A stretch of DNA of 55,102 bases from Halorutilus salinus (GCF_026242195.1 NZ_RKLV01000011.1:24295-79396), one strand, 5' to 3'; numbered from the stretch's first letter, positions 7,872-16,933 are shown. Translations and numbers: made by a program. Notes: a model not told the origin generated them from the sequence alone.

Positions 7872-8609
7872 TCAGGAAACCTCGTCTATACCGCGCTCGA
7901 AGAGTTCGAGGGGCTGTGCGCCCGAAAGGGAAGTCGAGCGCCCCGTGTCGCGGTTATGTATGACGAAGCCGGGTGTGGCACGCACACCGAGGGAGCGCGC
8001 CTTTTCCGCCTGCGAACGCACGACCTCGGCGCGTTCGCCCCTCTCGGACGCGAGACAGTCCTCCACGCGCCCCGCGTCGATGCCCGACACCGCTTCGGTG
8101 ATGGCGGTTAGGCTGTCGGCGGACGCCCATCCTGAGTTACGGTCACCCTGCTGTGACATGACCGCTGTGTGCCAGTTCCAGTACTTCGATGCGTCGCCAC
8201 CCCTGACCTCGTCCCAGACGCACGACGAAGCAACCGCGGCGGTCATCGAGTCCTCGCCGAAGAAGGGGACTGTCGTCAGAACCATGCGGACGTCGCCCGT
8301 CTCGACGTGGTCGCGGTACAGATCCGGAAAGGTTTGGCGCTCGAACCTCTCGCAGAACGGGCACTGGAAGTCCATCCAGTAGTACATCTCAACGTCAGCG
8401 TCCGACGAACCTAAGATCGGCTTACCGTCGAAAGCCACGCCCTCGTATCCGGTGCCGTCGTCGGTGTGGAAGGAAGGCGAAACCGCGGGTTCGTGTCCGC
8501 TCAGGTCGACATCTTCTCCGTCTCCTCCTCCGGATCCGACGAGGTAGCCGCCTCCCGCCGCGGTGGCGACGCCGGCGACAGCGAGCAGTGAACGTCTCGA
8601 TATCTCCAT
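7872..8609 (-). CDS. DsbA-like thiol oxidoreductase, Tat-exported
   Basis: A 245-residue protein with a twin-arginine start (SRRSLLAVAGVATAAGGGYL), so it is probably exported folded and anchored by its N-terminal helix. A thioredoxin-fold domain follows, with the redox motif C83-P-F-C86 in YYWMDFQCPFCERFE and the cis-Pro segment GVRATPGFVI. It would form or shuffle disulfides in extracytoplasmic proteins. The neighbouring divergent gene encodes a membrane protein with its own Cys pair, a plausible redox partner. It is convergent with the small membrane protein gene at 7870. Confidence 0.9.
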   Translation of the reverse strand: MEISRRSLLAVAGVATAAGGGYLVGSGGGDGEDVDLSGHEPAVSPSFHTDDGTGYEGVAFDGKPILGSSDADVEMYYWMDFQCPFCERFERQTFPDLYRDHVETGDVRMVLTTVPFFGEDSMTAAVASSCVWDEVRGGDASKYWNWHTAVMSQQGDRNSGWASADSLTAITEAVSGIDAGRVEDCLASERGERAEVVRSQAEKARSLGVRATPGFVIHNRDTGRSTSLSGAQPLELFERGIDEVS

Positions 8610-8708
8610 AACCCGGTATCGGTAGCGGCGTAGTATAAAGACCTCAGGCGTTTTTCACTCCGAGTAAACCGTGGCGAGCCTTTTACAGCCGTCACGTCTA
8701 CGACCTAC

Positions 8709-9254
8709 ATGGAACACGGAACGCACGAGCGGTTCCTGAAAGATCTCTCGGACGCGGTCGCCTACCCGTTCGGCTCCCTACCGAGGTCGGTACTCGCCCT
8801 GTCTATCTCCGTCGTGATGTACGTCGTACTCGTCCTCAGTACGATGCCGACTTTTTCGGCGCAGATGCTGAGCGACGGCGTCGGCTGGCTCGGCTACGTC
8901 GTCGTATCCCTGACAGAGACGACGTACCGGTCAAGCGGTCTAACGGGCGTCTCGCTCGTCGTACTCTACGCCGTCCTGACGGGCGTCGCCGTCGTCAATA
9001 CGGTCGGGCAGATACGCGCCGTGGGTCTGTCAAAGCCAAAGGAGTTCGTAGGTGTTGTTCCCGGACTCCTCGCCTCGGGTTGCGCAAGCTGTGGCGCGGG
9101 TCTACTCGGCTTCATCGGTCTGACAGGTGCTCTCGCCGCTATGCCGTACGACGGAACGCTTCTCCGTGTAGGCGGTCTGGCTCTCCTCGTCTTCTTCCTC
9201 GGACGCGCGGGACATCCGGAAAGGTGCGGCGTCACACAGGGCGGTGGATCGTGA
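8709..9254 (+). CDS. Membrane protein with a conserved Cys pair (GCASCGAG)
   Basis: A 181-residue membrane protein with about five hydrophobic segments and the motif C125-A-S-C128 at the start of a glycine-rich membrane segment (SGCASCGAGLLGFIGLTG). The soluble N-terminus MEHGTHERFLKDLSD is short. The CxxC sits at a membrane boundary, as in DsbB/VKOR-type or DsbD-type electron carriers, but the rest is not recognisable as either. Divergent location next to the exported DsbA-like gene supports a redox role by context only. Confidence 0.7.
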   Translation: MEHGTHERFLKDLSDAVAYPFGSLPRSVLALSISVVMYVVLVLSTMPTFSAQMLSDGVGWLGYVVVSLTETTYRSSGLTGVSLVVLYAVLTGVAVVNTVGQIRAVGLSKPKEFVGVVPGLLASGCASCGAGLLGFIGLTGALAAMPYDGTLLRVGGLALLVFFLGRAGHPERCGVTQGGGS

Positions 9255-9337
9255 TCGAAGCCGTCGCGTCGCAGGTGGTCGCCCCCGTGGCTCTCCGCGT
9301 CGAACCCTCGGATGTACTTCGGACGGTATGACACCTC

Positions 9338-10648
9338 TCACAACATCTGTACGGCGAAAAGAACGACGAGTACGAGCGCAACCGCCGCCGCGCCGACGAG
9401 CGGCTTGTTCTCCATCGCCTTCTCGTGCGCGGGCATCCCGGCGTACTCGTCGCGGAAGGATTCGAGGTTCGTTTCGTCGTAGAAGTACTTCTTGCTTAAC
9501 GCGAACCTCTCCGTTACGGCACATCCGGTGCAGACAGGTTCACCCTCGACGCGCTCCGTCTTCGTGTGCGACGGGCAGTTTATGCTACCGCAGTTTTCGC
9601 AGAAAGTGTACGTCTCGGCGTCGGAACCGCCGCACTGTACGCACCGGTGGACGCCGTCCTCCGTAACCTCCTTGGCGGTCGTCGTCTCGTACCACTCGTA
9701 CGGGTAGTCGTAGCCGCGTGCATCGACGTTGGCGCGGACGCGGGGCAGGTAGACGGGTGTCAGGTCGACGACATCGACGTCCGACCCGTCGGGTACGCAG
9801 TCCTTTGTGTACGTCACGTTGTTGTCGCCCGTGTAACGGACGGTCGTCGCGTGTTCGTCGCGTCGGCGTTCCACGACCGGGTCGACGTAGTCCTCCTCCG
9901 TCCCCTCGAACCTCTGGACGTTGACCTCGTCGAAGGGATCCTCGAAGCCGTCGTCGATCTCCACCGTCGTATCCGCTCCGAGGTCTCGGGATACGAGAGC
10001 CTCGACCTCCGACGGTAACGTGTCGCCGCCACGTCTACCTGCGTCGAGGTAGACGGTGTCAGAGTCGTGGACACGGTGTACGACGCCGACACCCGTCTCG
10101 AAGACGGCGTCCGTCTCCGTCTCGACAGCCACGACAGGATGGAGCGTCAGCGCTGTGTCGGGTTCGTCGGCGAGCGACGCGGGGAAGTTCTCGATACCGC
10201 GGAAGGCGTCTCTGACCGTCACCGCGGGGTCGTCGGCTTCGAAACACCGGTCGCAGAGTACCTCAATACGTCCGTTGTACATGTCCATACCTATCTCGTC
10301 GCCTATCTCGCGCAGGTCGCGTCCGTCGGTTAGCTCGATACCGACCTTCTCGGCGTACTCCTGCGCGGGCGACGTGAACCGTCCCGTCGTGACCACCATA
10401 CCGCGCGTCGATCCGTCAGCCTCGTACGTCTCGACCGCCGAATGTAGCTTCTGTACGACGGGACGTCCGAAGGTCTCCGTATGCTTACACTCTACGACGA
10501 CGGTTCCGTCGCCGTCCTCCATGACGACATCGCGTCCCTTGTCGCCGGTTCTGGGTAGCTGTCGGACGTTCTCGTACCCGAGCTTTTCGAAGATACGGAC
10601 AGTCTTCTCCTCAAACTCGTAGCCTGAGAGTTCGTCCAAGAGCGTCAT
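9338..10648 (-). CDS. Mrr-like restriction endonuclease with zinc ribbons and a C-terminal anchor
   Basis: This 436-residue protein begins with an Mrr-cat PD-(D/E)XK nuclease domain (about 1-115). Motifs are LPRTGDKGRDVV (D40) and VVVECKH (E53, K55), then QKLHSAVETYEADG and GMVVTTGRFTSPA. The middle has a CDRC segment. Two zinc-ribbon-like clusters near the end (HRCVQCGG, FCENCGSINC, VCTGCAV) precede a single membrane helix at the extreme C-terminus (VGAAAVALVLVVLFAVQML). The domain order suggests a membrane-tethered DNA nuclease, possibly acting on modified or incoming DNA. No methyltransferase lies beside it. Confidence 0.85.
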   Translation of the reverse strand: MTLLDELSGYEFEEKTVRIFEKLGYENVRQLPRTGDKGRDVVMEDGDGTVVVECKHTETFGRPVVQKLHSAVETYEADGSTRGMVVTTGRFTSPAQEYAEKVGIELTDGRDLREIGDEIGMDMYNGRIEVLCDRCFEADDPAVTVRDAFRGIENFPASLADEPDTALTLHPVVAVETETDAVFETGVGVVHRVHDSDTVYLDAGRRGGDTLPSEVEALVSRDLGADTTVEIDDGFEDPFDEVNVQRFEGTEEDYVDPVVERRRDEHATTVRYTGDNNVTYTKDCVPDGSDVDVVDLTPVYLPRVRANVDARGYDYPYEWYETTTAKEVTEDGVHRCVQCGGSDAETYTFCENCGSINCPSHTKTERVEGEPVCTGCAVTERFALSKKYFYDETNLESFRDEYAGMPAHEKAMENKPLVGAAAVALVLVVLFAVQML

Positions 10649-10678
10649 CCGTCCGGGTCGGTGTACGTATCCGTCGGT

Positions 10679-10756
10679 GGTAACGTTTACGCCGCCCGGT
10701 GTCGCTGTCCATGATCTCCATCAGTTCCGAACGTCCACCGGAGGTAACGTTTACGC
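10679..10756. repeat. Two 14-bp direct repeats upstream of the Mrr-like gene
   Basis: The sequence GGTAACGTTTACGC occurs at 10679-10692 and 10743-10756, 64 bases apart (about six helical turns). The core AACGTT is palindromic. The repeats lie in the short non-coding gap upstream of the minus-strand Mrr-like gene, so they may be operator or promoter elements. Confidence 0.5.
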
Positions 10757-10766
10757 TGTCCGTGCC

Positions 10767-12272
10767 TCAGTCCCCGATCCTCCTTCTGTGGAACTCGACG
10801 GGGACGCCGCCGCCTTCGAGCAGACGGCTCCGGAAGGAGGCGTCGCGTCCGTCACAGAGTTCGAGGAGTGCGCGCGTACCGACGAGGCGCGAGACCTGCG
10901 CGCCGGGTTCACGTCCGTATCCGCGTACCTCCGCAACAGCTTCCTCGCCCTCAACACCCGCCTCGTCGGCGAGGTACGAGGCGGCGTCACGTACCGTCAT
11001 CTCGCCCGTCTGTAGCTTGATGTCGACGAGTGCGCGACACGCGGCGACGAGACGGTTGCGCGCGACGTAAGCCTCGTAACGCGCGTCGCCGTATCCGTGC
11101 TCAACGCCGAGACGTTCGACGTACCCTTTCCATCCCTCGGCGAAGTCGTCGCCGAAGGCGTTGAAACGTCCTGCGAGTATGACGGGGTTCGAAGCCGACG
11201 CGCGCTCGAAGGTCTTCTGGAGATGCTCGCCGGGGTACAGGTCGGTGACGGCGCGTCCGGCTATCTCGGCGCGCGGATGGTCGCCCGGCGGTGTTACGTA
11301 GTAAGCCGGCGTCTCATCGCCGAAAGGCGTGGGTTCGAGGTACGCCGTATCCGGAACCAGAGGTGCGATATGCTCAGGCGTTTCGGCGACGTTGACGCCC
11401 TCCTCAGGGAGTTCGACGACCGACGACGCGAAGGAACGCGCCTCACGCGCCGCGCCGAGGTACTCGTCAAGGACGGCGTCGGGTTCGGGTCTGTCGTGTT
11501 CGACAGCGTCGACGGCGTCGGTCGGCTCCGCACCGAGCGCCTCGACGGCGTCGGCGAGTGCGTCGTTCGCTTTCTCGACCTCTTCCTCCGCGAGCGTGAG
11601 AACCTCGTCCGACGGTGGCATACACCGGCGCGCGAGAAGCTCGTCGAGAGCATCGCGTCCTATACGCCAGTCGGAGCGCGTACCGAGCGATTCGAGCCAT
11701 TCGAGATGCTCGTCGAGGGCGTCGACAGTATTCTCGCACGCGACGCTGACGCGGTAAGCGAGATCCTGACGTTCCATACCGCCCGCCTCGTCGGCGATTA
11801 GCTGGAGAAAGCCGGGTACCGTTTCGCACGCCTCCTTCTCCGTCTCGACCCATGCATCGACGGGTTCGACGACGCGTTCGCGCGACTCCTCAAGATAGCC
11901 GGGGACGTCTTCGAGACGGTCGGCGATACTTTCGACGCGTTCGTGAAACGGTGCGAAGTTACGCGTATACAGAGGGTAGACGAAGGAGACGACGGCGTCC
12001 GCCGCCTGCGGGTCGCGCTCCCATAGACGGAGTTCGTCCATCTCGTAAAGATCGTAGTCGAGGCTGGCACGTACGAGTTCCGCCTCGTAGCCGTCGGTAC
12101 CGTTGAGTTCGTCGCGGAGTGACCGCGCCGTGTCTATCTCTTCCTCCACGGATGCGCGCGTACCGCTTGGAAGTTCGTCGTCGTACTTGTGGACACCGAG
12201 AACGGTGGCGACGTGGGGGTTCCGTTCGAGTGTACCGTCGAGATACCCGTCCAGCAGATCGTTGAGCGTCAT
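10767..12272 (-). CDS. DUF885 family protein (predicted metallopeptidase-like)
   Basis: From the ATG at 12272 (MTLNDLLDGYLDGTLERNP) the product is 501 residues, mostly alpha-helical. The C-terminal half carries the family landmarks: TPAYYVTPPGD, then the helix VTDLYPGEHLQKTF, and GWKGYVERLGVEHGYGD. DUF885 proteins usually show PGHHLQ at that position; here the first His is replaced by Glu, which may alter metal binding. The frame remains open far upstream (to 12674), but that stretch is antisense to the next gene and arginine/proline-rich. No signal peptide is present. Confidence 0.85.
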   Translation of the reverse strand: MTLNDLLDGYLDGTLERNPHVATVLGVHKYDDELPSGTRASVEEEIDTARSLRDELNGTDGYEAELVRASLDYDLYEMDELRLWERDPQAADAVVSFVYPLYTRNFAPFHERVESIADRLEDVPGYLEESRERVVEPVDAWVETEKEACETVPGFLQLIADEAGGMERQDLAYRVSVACENTVDALDEHLEWLESLGTRSDWRIGRDALDELLARRCMPPSDEVLTLAEEEVEKANDALADAVEALGAEPTDAVDAVEHDRPEPDAVLDEYLGAAREARSFASSVVELPEEGVNVAETPEHIAPLVPDTAYLEPTPFGDETPAYYVTPPGDHPRAEIAGRAVTDLYPGEHLQKTFERASASNPVILAGRFNAFGDDFAEGWKGYVERLGVEHGYGDARYEAYVARNRLVAACRALVDIKLQTGEMTVRDAASYLADEAGVEGEEAVAEVRGYGREPGAQVSRLVGTRALLELCDGRDASFRSRLLEGGGVPVEFHRRRIGD

Positions 12273-12355
12273 ACTCAGGGTTACGGCGCGCGACGTATAA
12301 CTGGAACGGACGCGCGGTACCTTTTTTATACCCGCGGTGCCTACAGTTAGACACG

Positions 12356-12739
12356 ATGCCCGGTTCTGAAACATCCCAAGGCTCGGTCGTTTCGGAGCTT
12401 CGGGAGAGATACCCCGGTTCGGTAAGGGCGGTCGCAACGTACGATCAGGACAGCTACAGTCTGCAGTACTCCGCCGAAGGTATCGACGACGAGTACTCGC
12501 CGGAGGATATAGAGAGTATCTACGACGACGTGGTGCTACAGGACGTCGGCTCCGTGTTCCACGAGACCCTTTTCCACGAAATGGGAGACGTAAGGGGCAA
12601 GATACGTATATTCGAGAACGGGACGGTTGCGCATTTCTGGCCCACGGACGACGAGGAAGGGCTGTTCGTATCACTCGACGGCGATGCTGACCCCGGTATT
12701 CGGACGCTGTACGGGATAGCTGAGGGATACTACGGTTAG
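12356..12739 (+). CDS. Haloarchaeal conserved protein of unknown function
   Basis: A 127-residue, very acidic soluble protein. Recognisable patterns are LRERYPGSVRAVATYDQD, DVGSVFHETLFHEMGDVRG and FENGTVAHFWPTDDEEGLF. It matches the style of a haloarchaea-restricted family (similar to DUF7522) but I cannot assign a function. The promoter has a TTTTTTATACC element at about 12322-12332, with the ATG some 25 bases further on, so it is likely leaderless. It is divergent from the DUF885 gene and convergent with yjbQ. Confidence 0.7.
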   Translation: MPGSETSQGSVVSELRERYPGSVRAVATYDQDSYSLQYSAEGIDDEYSPEDIESIYDDVVLQDVGSVFHETLFHEMGDVRGKIRIFENGTVAHFWPTDDEEGLFVSLDGDADPGIRTLYGIAEGYYG

Positions 12740-12752
12740 TCGCGGAACCCTC

Positions 12753-13193
12753 TTACGAGGGGGTGCAGGCGACGGTCACCTCGCGCGTCCTGGATCCGTC
12801 GCACTCCACGAAAAGAACGCTCTGCCATGTCCCAAGCGCGAGTTCGCCGTCCTCGACAGGTATAGAAACGTCCGAACCGATGACCGTCGCGCGTAGATGT
12901 GAGTCCGCATTTCCGGAACCGTCGGCTCCGGATGGCTCGTCAGACCGCGTCTGACGAACGTTTTCGTCGAGCGCGTCGTGTGCGTGCCCTTCGTCGGGAA
13001 CGAGGTCACGGAGAAAGTCCTCGATATCGTCGACGAGACGATCCTCGTTCTCCTGTACGACGACGCCCGCTGTCGTGTGGCGAACGAAGACGGTGCAGAC
13101 GCCCGTCGCGTCGTCGGGGACAGCCGAACGGACGCGATCCGTGATACCGGCGACCTGTGTCCGCGAGTCGGTTTCGACCTCGAAGCTACGCAT
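12753..13193 (-). CDS. YjbQ / UPF0047 family protein
   Basis: A 146-residue protein with the complete UPF0047 pattern: VFVRHTTAGVVVQENED, a conserved GHAHDALDENVRQ-like middle, and NADSHLRATVIGSDVSIPV, then GELALGTWQSVLFVECDG. Members bind a metal with their conserved histidines; E. coli YjbQ has a reported thiamine-phosphate synthase side activity, but the true role is uncertain. The centre is stretched by a Ser/Gly/Asp-rich insert (RSDEPSGADGSG), a common halophile feature. It follows the deaminase gene with only one base between, so they are cotranscribed. Confidence 0.92.
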   Translation of the reverse strand: MRSFEVETDSRTQVAGITDRVRSAVPDDATGVCTVFVRHTTAGVVVQENEDRLVDDIEDFLRDLVPDEGHAHDALDENVRQTRSDEPSGADGSGNADSHLRATVIGSDVSIPVEDGELALGTWQSVLFVECDGSRTREVTVACTPS

Positions 13194-13194
13194 T

Positions 13195-14481
13195 CTACGC
13201 CTCCGCCTCTGTGCGTTCGGCGAGTCTACGCGCCCTCTCCTCCGCCTCGGCGGTGACCCTTCCGGCGTCGACCGTCTCGACGTGTCCGTCCTCCATCAGA
13301 ACTTCGCCGTCGACGACCGTATGTACGACATCGCCGCCGTTTGCGGCGTAGACGGCGTGCGAAACGAGGCTGTGGCGCGGCGTCAGATGTGGCGCGTCGA
13401 GGTCGACGACGGCGATGTCGGCGGGTCGCCCTTCGGCGATAACGCCCGATTGGGTGCCGAGTAGCTCAGCGCCCCCGCGCGTCGCCGCGTCGAGAGCCTC
13501 GCGTGCGGGTACGACGGAGGCGTCGCCCTCGCGGCTCTTTGCGACGAGGGCTGTGTGACGCGTCTCCTTGAACATGTCGAGCGTATTGTTCGACGCGGGT
13601 CCGTCGGTACCGATACCCACCGTCATACCGGCGTCGAGCATCTCTGCGACGGGCGCGGTTCCCGACGCCAGCTTCATGTTTGCCGACGGGCAGTGTGCGA
13701 CGCCTACGCCGCGGTTTGCGAGCATCTCTATCTCGTCACCGTCGAGATGGACGCCGTGGGCGACGTATACGTCACCATCGAAGAAGTCTAAGGATTCGAG
13801 ATACGCCGGCGGACGTTCGGCGTGTGAATCGACCGAGTCCCGAACCTCTCCGTCGGTTTCGCTTAGATGCGTATGGAGCGTCACCCCCTCGTCGCGTGCC
13901 GCCCTCGCGGCTTCGCGTAACGTCTGTTCGTCGCACGTGTACGGCGCGTGAGGGCATAGCATCGTCGAGATACGTCCGTCCCCTGCACCGTCGTACTCAC
14001 GTACGAAGCCGACGCCTTCGTTTAGCTCCTCGCGCGCCTCGTCGTCGTCCTTCCCGACTGTAATGATACCGTATCCGAGTGAGGCGCGTAGACCCGATAC
14101 ATCGACGGCGTCCGCGACCTCGTCCATACCGAAGTACATGTCTGCGAAAGCCGTTGTGCCCGTTCTTATCATCTCGACAGCGGCGAGTTCCGCGCCCACA
14201 CGGATGTCTTGGGGTTCGAGATGCGCCTCTATGGGCCAGATATGCTCCTCAAGCCATCTATCCAGAGGGAGGTCGTCGGCGTACCCGCGCAGAAGAGACA
14301 TAGAGGCGTGCGTATGTGCGTTCACCATTCCGGGAAGTACGAGACATCCCGACGCGTCGAGAACACGGTCGGCGTCGCGGACGTCACCCACCTCGGCGAT
14401 ACGTCCGTCGCGGACGCCGACATCGGCTTCGACAGCCTCGCCGTCCGTATACACGTGTCCGTCCTCTATCAGTAGCTCCAT
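13195..14481 (-). CDS. 5'-methylthioadenosine / S-adenosylhomocysteine deaminase-type amidohydrolase
   Basis: A 428-residue amidohydrolase of the MtaD/SsnA/TrzA group. Metal ligands are visible as HTHASMS near residue 56-58, HLSETDGE, VAHGVHLDGDE and GTDGPASNNTLDM. The family deaminates adenosine-type nucleosides such as methylthioadenosine or S-adenosylhomocysteine, feeding methionine and purine salvage. Exact substrate choice cannot be told from the motifs. The start ATG gives the family N-terminus MELLIEDGHVYTDGE. The yjbQ gene lies one base downstream. Confidence 0.9.
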   Translation of the reverse strand: MELLIEDGHVYTDGEAVEADVGVRDGRIAEVGDVRDADRVLDASGCLVLPGMVNAHTHASMSLLRGYADDLPLDRWLEEHIWPIEAHLEPQDIRVGAELAAVEMIRTGTTAFADMYFGMDEVADAVDVSGLRASLGYGIITVGKDDDEAREELNEGVGFVREYDGAGDGRISTMLCPHAPYTCDEQTLREAARAARDEGVTLHTHLSETDGEVRDSVDSHAERPPAYLESLDFFDGDVYVAHGVHLDGDEIEMLANRGVGVAHCPSANMKLASGTAPVAEMLDAGMTVGIGTDGPASNNTLDMFKETRHTALVAKSREGDASVVPAREALDAATRGGAELLGTQSGVIAEGRPADIAVVDLDAPHLTPRHSLVSHAVYAANGGDVVHTVVDGEVLMEDGHVETVDAGRVTAEAEERARRLAERTEAEA

Positions 14482-14531
14482 GACCGACCGTCGTCTGCCG
14501 AAGCCTAAAGTGCGTCGGTAGGCTACCTCAG

Positions 14532-15458
14532 TTGATGACTGTCACCGTAGAGACGCCCGCACGTCTGCATTTCGGATTCCTCGATCTTTCGGGTGAGACG
14601 GGGCGTCTGTTCTGCGGCGTCGGTATCGGAATAGACCGTCCGCGTGCCGTCGTAGAGGCTGAGAAAACGGACGGCGTTGAGACGGATGCGGGCGGTTACT
14701 TCGAGGAACTCGTACGCGAAGCCGTCGACGTACTCGGTGTCGGTGGCGCACGTCTCAGTGTCAAGGACTCAGTTCCACGACACGTCGGCTTGGGTAGCGG
14801 CACACAGCACGCGTCCGCGGTTCTCGAAGCCGTCGCGGGCGCAAACGGCGTCGAGGCTAAACGCCGTCACGTCCGTGAGATGGGACGCGGCGTACGTTCG
14901 GGCGTCGGACGCGCCGTCTTCGAGGGCGGCGGTTTCGTGGTGGACGCGGGACATCCGGTCGACGCCGACCGCGGCGAACGCCGGATCCCTTCGGTCGCCG
15001 TCCGTCACGACCTACCGTCGGACTGGCGTTTCGTCGTCGCGGTTCCCGACGGCGCAGGGGCGCACGGTGAGGCGGAGGAAAGAAGCATGCGTCGTGTCGT
15101 CGGCGACGAAGCCGGTATAGGCGACGCGGTTCGACGTGAGTTCGTGGGTCGTGTCCTTCCCGGAGCCGCGGAGGGCGACATCGACGCGTTCGGCGCGGGG
15201 GTTGCCGAAGTAGACCGTCTCAACGGCGAACGGTACGCTGACGAACAGGACGGCGTCTACCACCGTAAGTCGGAACCCCTCGTCGAACGCCTTTCTGACC
15301 GCGACGACGTTGCAGGCGCGGGTCAGTCGTCTTGGGGTCCTTCGGTCTACGCCGTAACGACCGCCGAGGACGCCGAGGACGTGGCTAACTCGATCGACGC
15401 CGAAAGCTACGTCGCGTGTCCCGACAACAGGGGCGCGCGCGTCAGTCTTCCCTCTTGA
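14532..15458 (+). CDS. GHMP kinase-fold protein, beta-RFAP synthase-like
   Basis: The 308-residue protein has N-terminal PARLHFGFLDLSGETGRLF and a GHMP-type glycine/serine loop at PRHVGLGSGTQHASAVLE. It ends with an ATP-fold C-terminal domain (QSSWGPSVYAVT). This matches beta-ribofuranosylaminobenzene 5'-phosphate synthase, the first committed enzyme of methanopterin-type pterin synthesis. Haloarchaea keep this family although they do not make methane, so the product may be a related pterin/folate precursor (inference). Starts at 14532 or 14535 (double Met) are equally possible. It ends inside the 3' end of the convergent acetyltransferase gene by 17 bases. Confidence 0.85.
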   Translation: MMTVTVETPARLHFGFLDLSGETGRLFCGVGIGIDRPRAVVEAEKTDGVETDAGGYFEELVREAVDVLGVGGARLSVKDSVPRHVGLGSGTQHASAVLEAVAGANGVEAKRRHVREMGRGVRSGVGRAVFEGGGFVVDAGHPVDADRGERRIPSVAVRHDLPSDWRFVVAVPDGAGAHGEAEERSMRRVVGDEAGIGDAVRREFVGRVLPGAAEGDIDAFGAGVAEVDRLNGERYADEQDGVYHRKSEPLVERLSDRDDVAGAGQSSWGPSVYAVTTAEDAEDVANSIDAESYVACPDNRGARVSLPS

Positions 15459-15912
15459 CCACGTCCGTGATACGGCTACGGAGCGACGACGACCGGTCGC
15501 GCGACAGGTATACAGATGTCTCACCGTCCTGATAGTAGTTGCCGACACGTCTCTCGACCTCGAAGCCGAGATGACGGTAGAACTCGACGGCGTTGGTGTT
15601 GGATACGCGCGTATGGCACGTCAGCTTGTCGTGATCCTCGGCGGTCTTTTCGACGAGGCTTCTTCCGACACCCTCGCCGCGCCTGTCGGTACGTACCGCG
15701 AGGAACAGCACGTAGCCGTCGCCCCGGACGACCGCGAAGCCTACCGCACCCTGTTCGTCGAGGAGTACGTACGCCGTGTTCCGTTCGTACGCGGACGAAA
15801 AAAAGTCCCACGTCTGGCGTAGGAAGCCTTCCTCGCGGCGTATATCCTGTTTCAGCTCCCAGACCTCGTCGAGGTAGGAGGTGTCGTCGGGCGGGCTACG
15901 TTCGTAACGCAC
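15442..15912 (-). CDS. GNAT family N-acetyltransferase
   Basis: A 156-residue acetyltransferase with the acetyl-CoA binding motif A FLAVRTDRRGEGVGRSLVEK and the C-terminal NAVEFYRHLGFEVERRVGNYY typical of RimI-like GNATs. The target amine is unknown. A TATA-like TTATAT (minus strand, about 15936-15941) lies roughly 26 bases before the ATG and inside a perfect hyphenated palindrome, suggesting a leaderless and repressible gene. It is tail-to-tail with the GHMP gene, with a 17-base overlap. Confidence 0.88.
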   Translation of the reverse strand: MRYERSPPDDTSYLDEVWELKQDIRREEGFLRQTWDFFSSAYERNTAYVLLDEQGAVGFAVVRGDGYVLFLAVRTDRRGEGVGRSLVEKTAEDHDKLTCHTRVSNTNAVEFYRHLGFEVERRVGNYYQDGETSVYLSRDRSSSLRSRITDVVKRED

Positions 15913-15932
15913 TACACGGTTTACGTAAGGAT

Positions 15933-15945
15933 GGAATATAATTCC
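15933..15945 (-). promoter_or_regulatory. TATA box inside a hyphenated palindrome upstream of the acetyltransferase gene
   Basis: GGAAT-ATA-ATTCC is a perfect 5-bp inverted repeat with a three-base spacer. The centre supplies the TATA element 21-33 bases upstream of the start codon at 15912. Binding of a repressor here would block TBP. The factor is unknown. Confidence 0.45.
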
Positions 15946-15994
15946 AACGGGTGGATGGCTCCGAACGGGCGGTCGGAGCGACGCCCCGTCCTCG

Positions 15995-16834
15995 TCAGGG
16001 CGGTACGGGTCGCGCCGTCGTTTCTTCGCCCGTCACGACGACGAGCTTCGGCTCGTCCGCCGTTTCGGGGCATGCTTCGGAAACCTCCACGGGTATACCT
16101 TCGCGGTTCGGCATGAGATTCGTGAGTTCCCCGTCCTCGTGGTCGAAGAAGGAGCTTCCGGCGACGGTAACGTCAAATCCGCGCGTTTCACCGCCTCCGA
16201 GTACAAGGCTGTACGGGACGTCGCGTCTGAGGGAGACGTGTCTCCTTTCGGGTGTATAGAGACAGCCCGTGACAGACGGGGGATCTGCTCTGCGCGAAAG
16301 GACGAACGGGTTCTTCGCCACCGTCTCGCCAACGACGACCTGTTCGTCGATACCATCGGGTATATCGACCGTGTCACGGAACTCCTGCGAATAACCCGGC
16401 TGTGCACCGGTGGCGTCGAAGACGAGGAGACCGACGACGAGTACGAGGACGACGGCGATACCGACCACCGCCTTGGTGCGGTCGACCTCGAACACGCCCT
16501 TGCTCGACGCGTATCCGAGCGCGACGAAGAGGGCGGAAGAGCCGGCGAGGAGCGCGAAGACACCGCCGTCGCCGAGGTCGTATGTTTCGAGGACGTAGGC
16601 TACGAAGACGAGGTACGAGCCTGCGGAGAGGGCGTAGAAGACGGTGTCGAGGCTTCCGTTTCTGGCGTAAAGACCCGCGAAGAGGAAGACGACGAACCCG
16701 AGGAAGAGCGTCGCGGAAGTCGTCGTCGGTGACAAGTCTTCGAGTAGACGGAAGCCGAAGTAGAAGGTGGCGATCACTCCGAGCAGGACGCCAACGGCGT
16801 ACAGTATCCTGACAGGATCTATCTCCGTGTCCAT
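15995..16834 (-). CDS. Membrane protein with five helices and an extracytoplasmic C-terminal domain
   Basis: A 279-residue protein. Residues 1-150 hold about five membrane helices (for example ILYAVGVLLGVIATFYFGFRL and AVVGIAVVLVLVVGLLVF). Residues 150-279 form a soluble domain with FVLSRRADPPSVTGCLYTP, a glycine turn LGGGETRGFDVTVAGSSFF, and two Cys that could pair. I do not recognise a family. It is divergent from the Tat lipoprotein gene at 16934. Confidence 0.7.
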   Translation of the reverse strand: MDTEIDPVRILYAVGVLLGVIATFYFGFRLLEDLSPTTTSATLFLGFVVFLFAGLYARNGSLDTVFYALSAGSYLVFVAYVLETYDLGDGGVFALLAGSSALFVALGYASSKGVFEVDRTKAVVGIAVVLVLVVGLLVFDATGAQPGYSQEFRDTVDIPDGIDEQVVVGETVAKNPFVLSRRADPPSVTGCLYTPERRHVSLRRDVPYSLVLGGGETRGFDVTVAGSSFFDHEDGELTNLMPNREGIPVEVSEACPETADEPKLVVVTGEETTARPVPP

Positions 16835-16933
16835 ACCCCGACATCGTACGTGTGTCAGTTATATCCACGGGGTAGGTCAAAGATCCGTTTCGGCTTACGC
16901 AGGTTACTTGTACGGTGACGCACAACGAACCCT

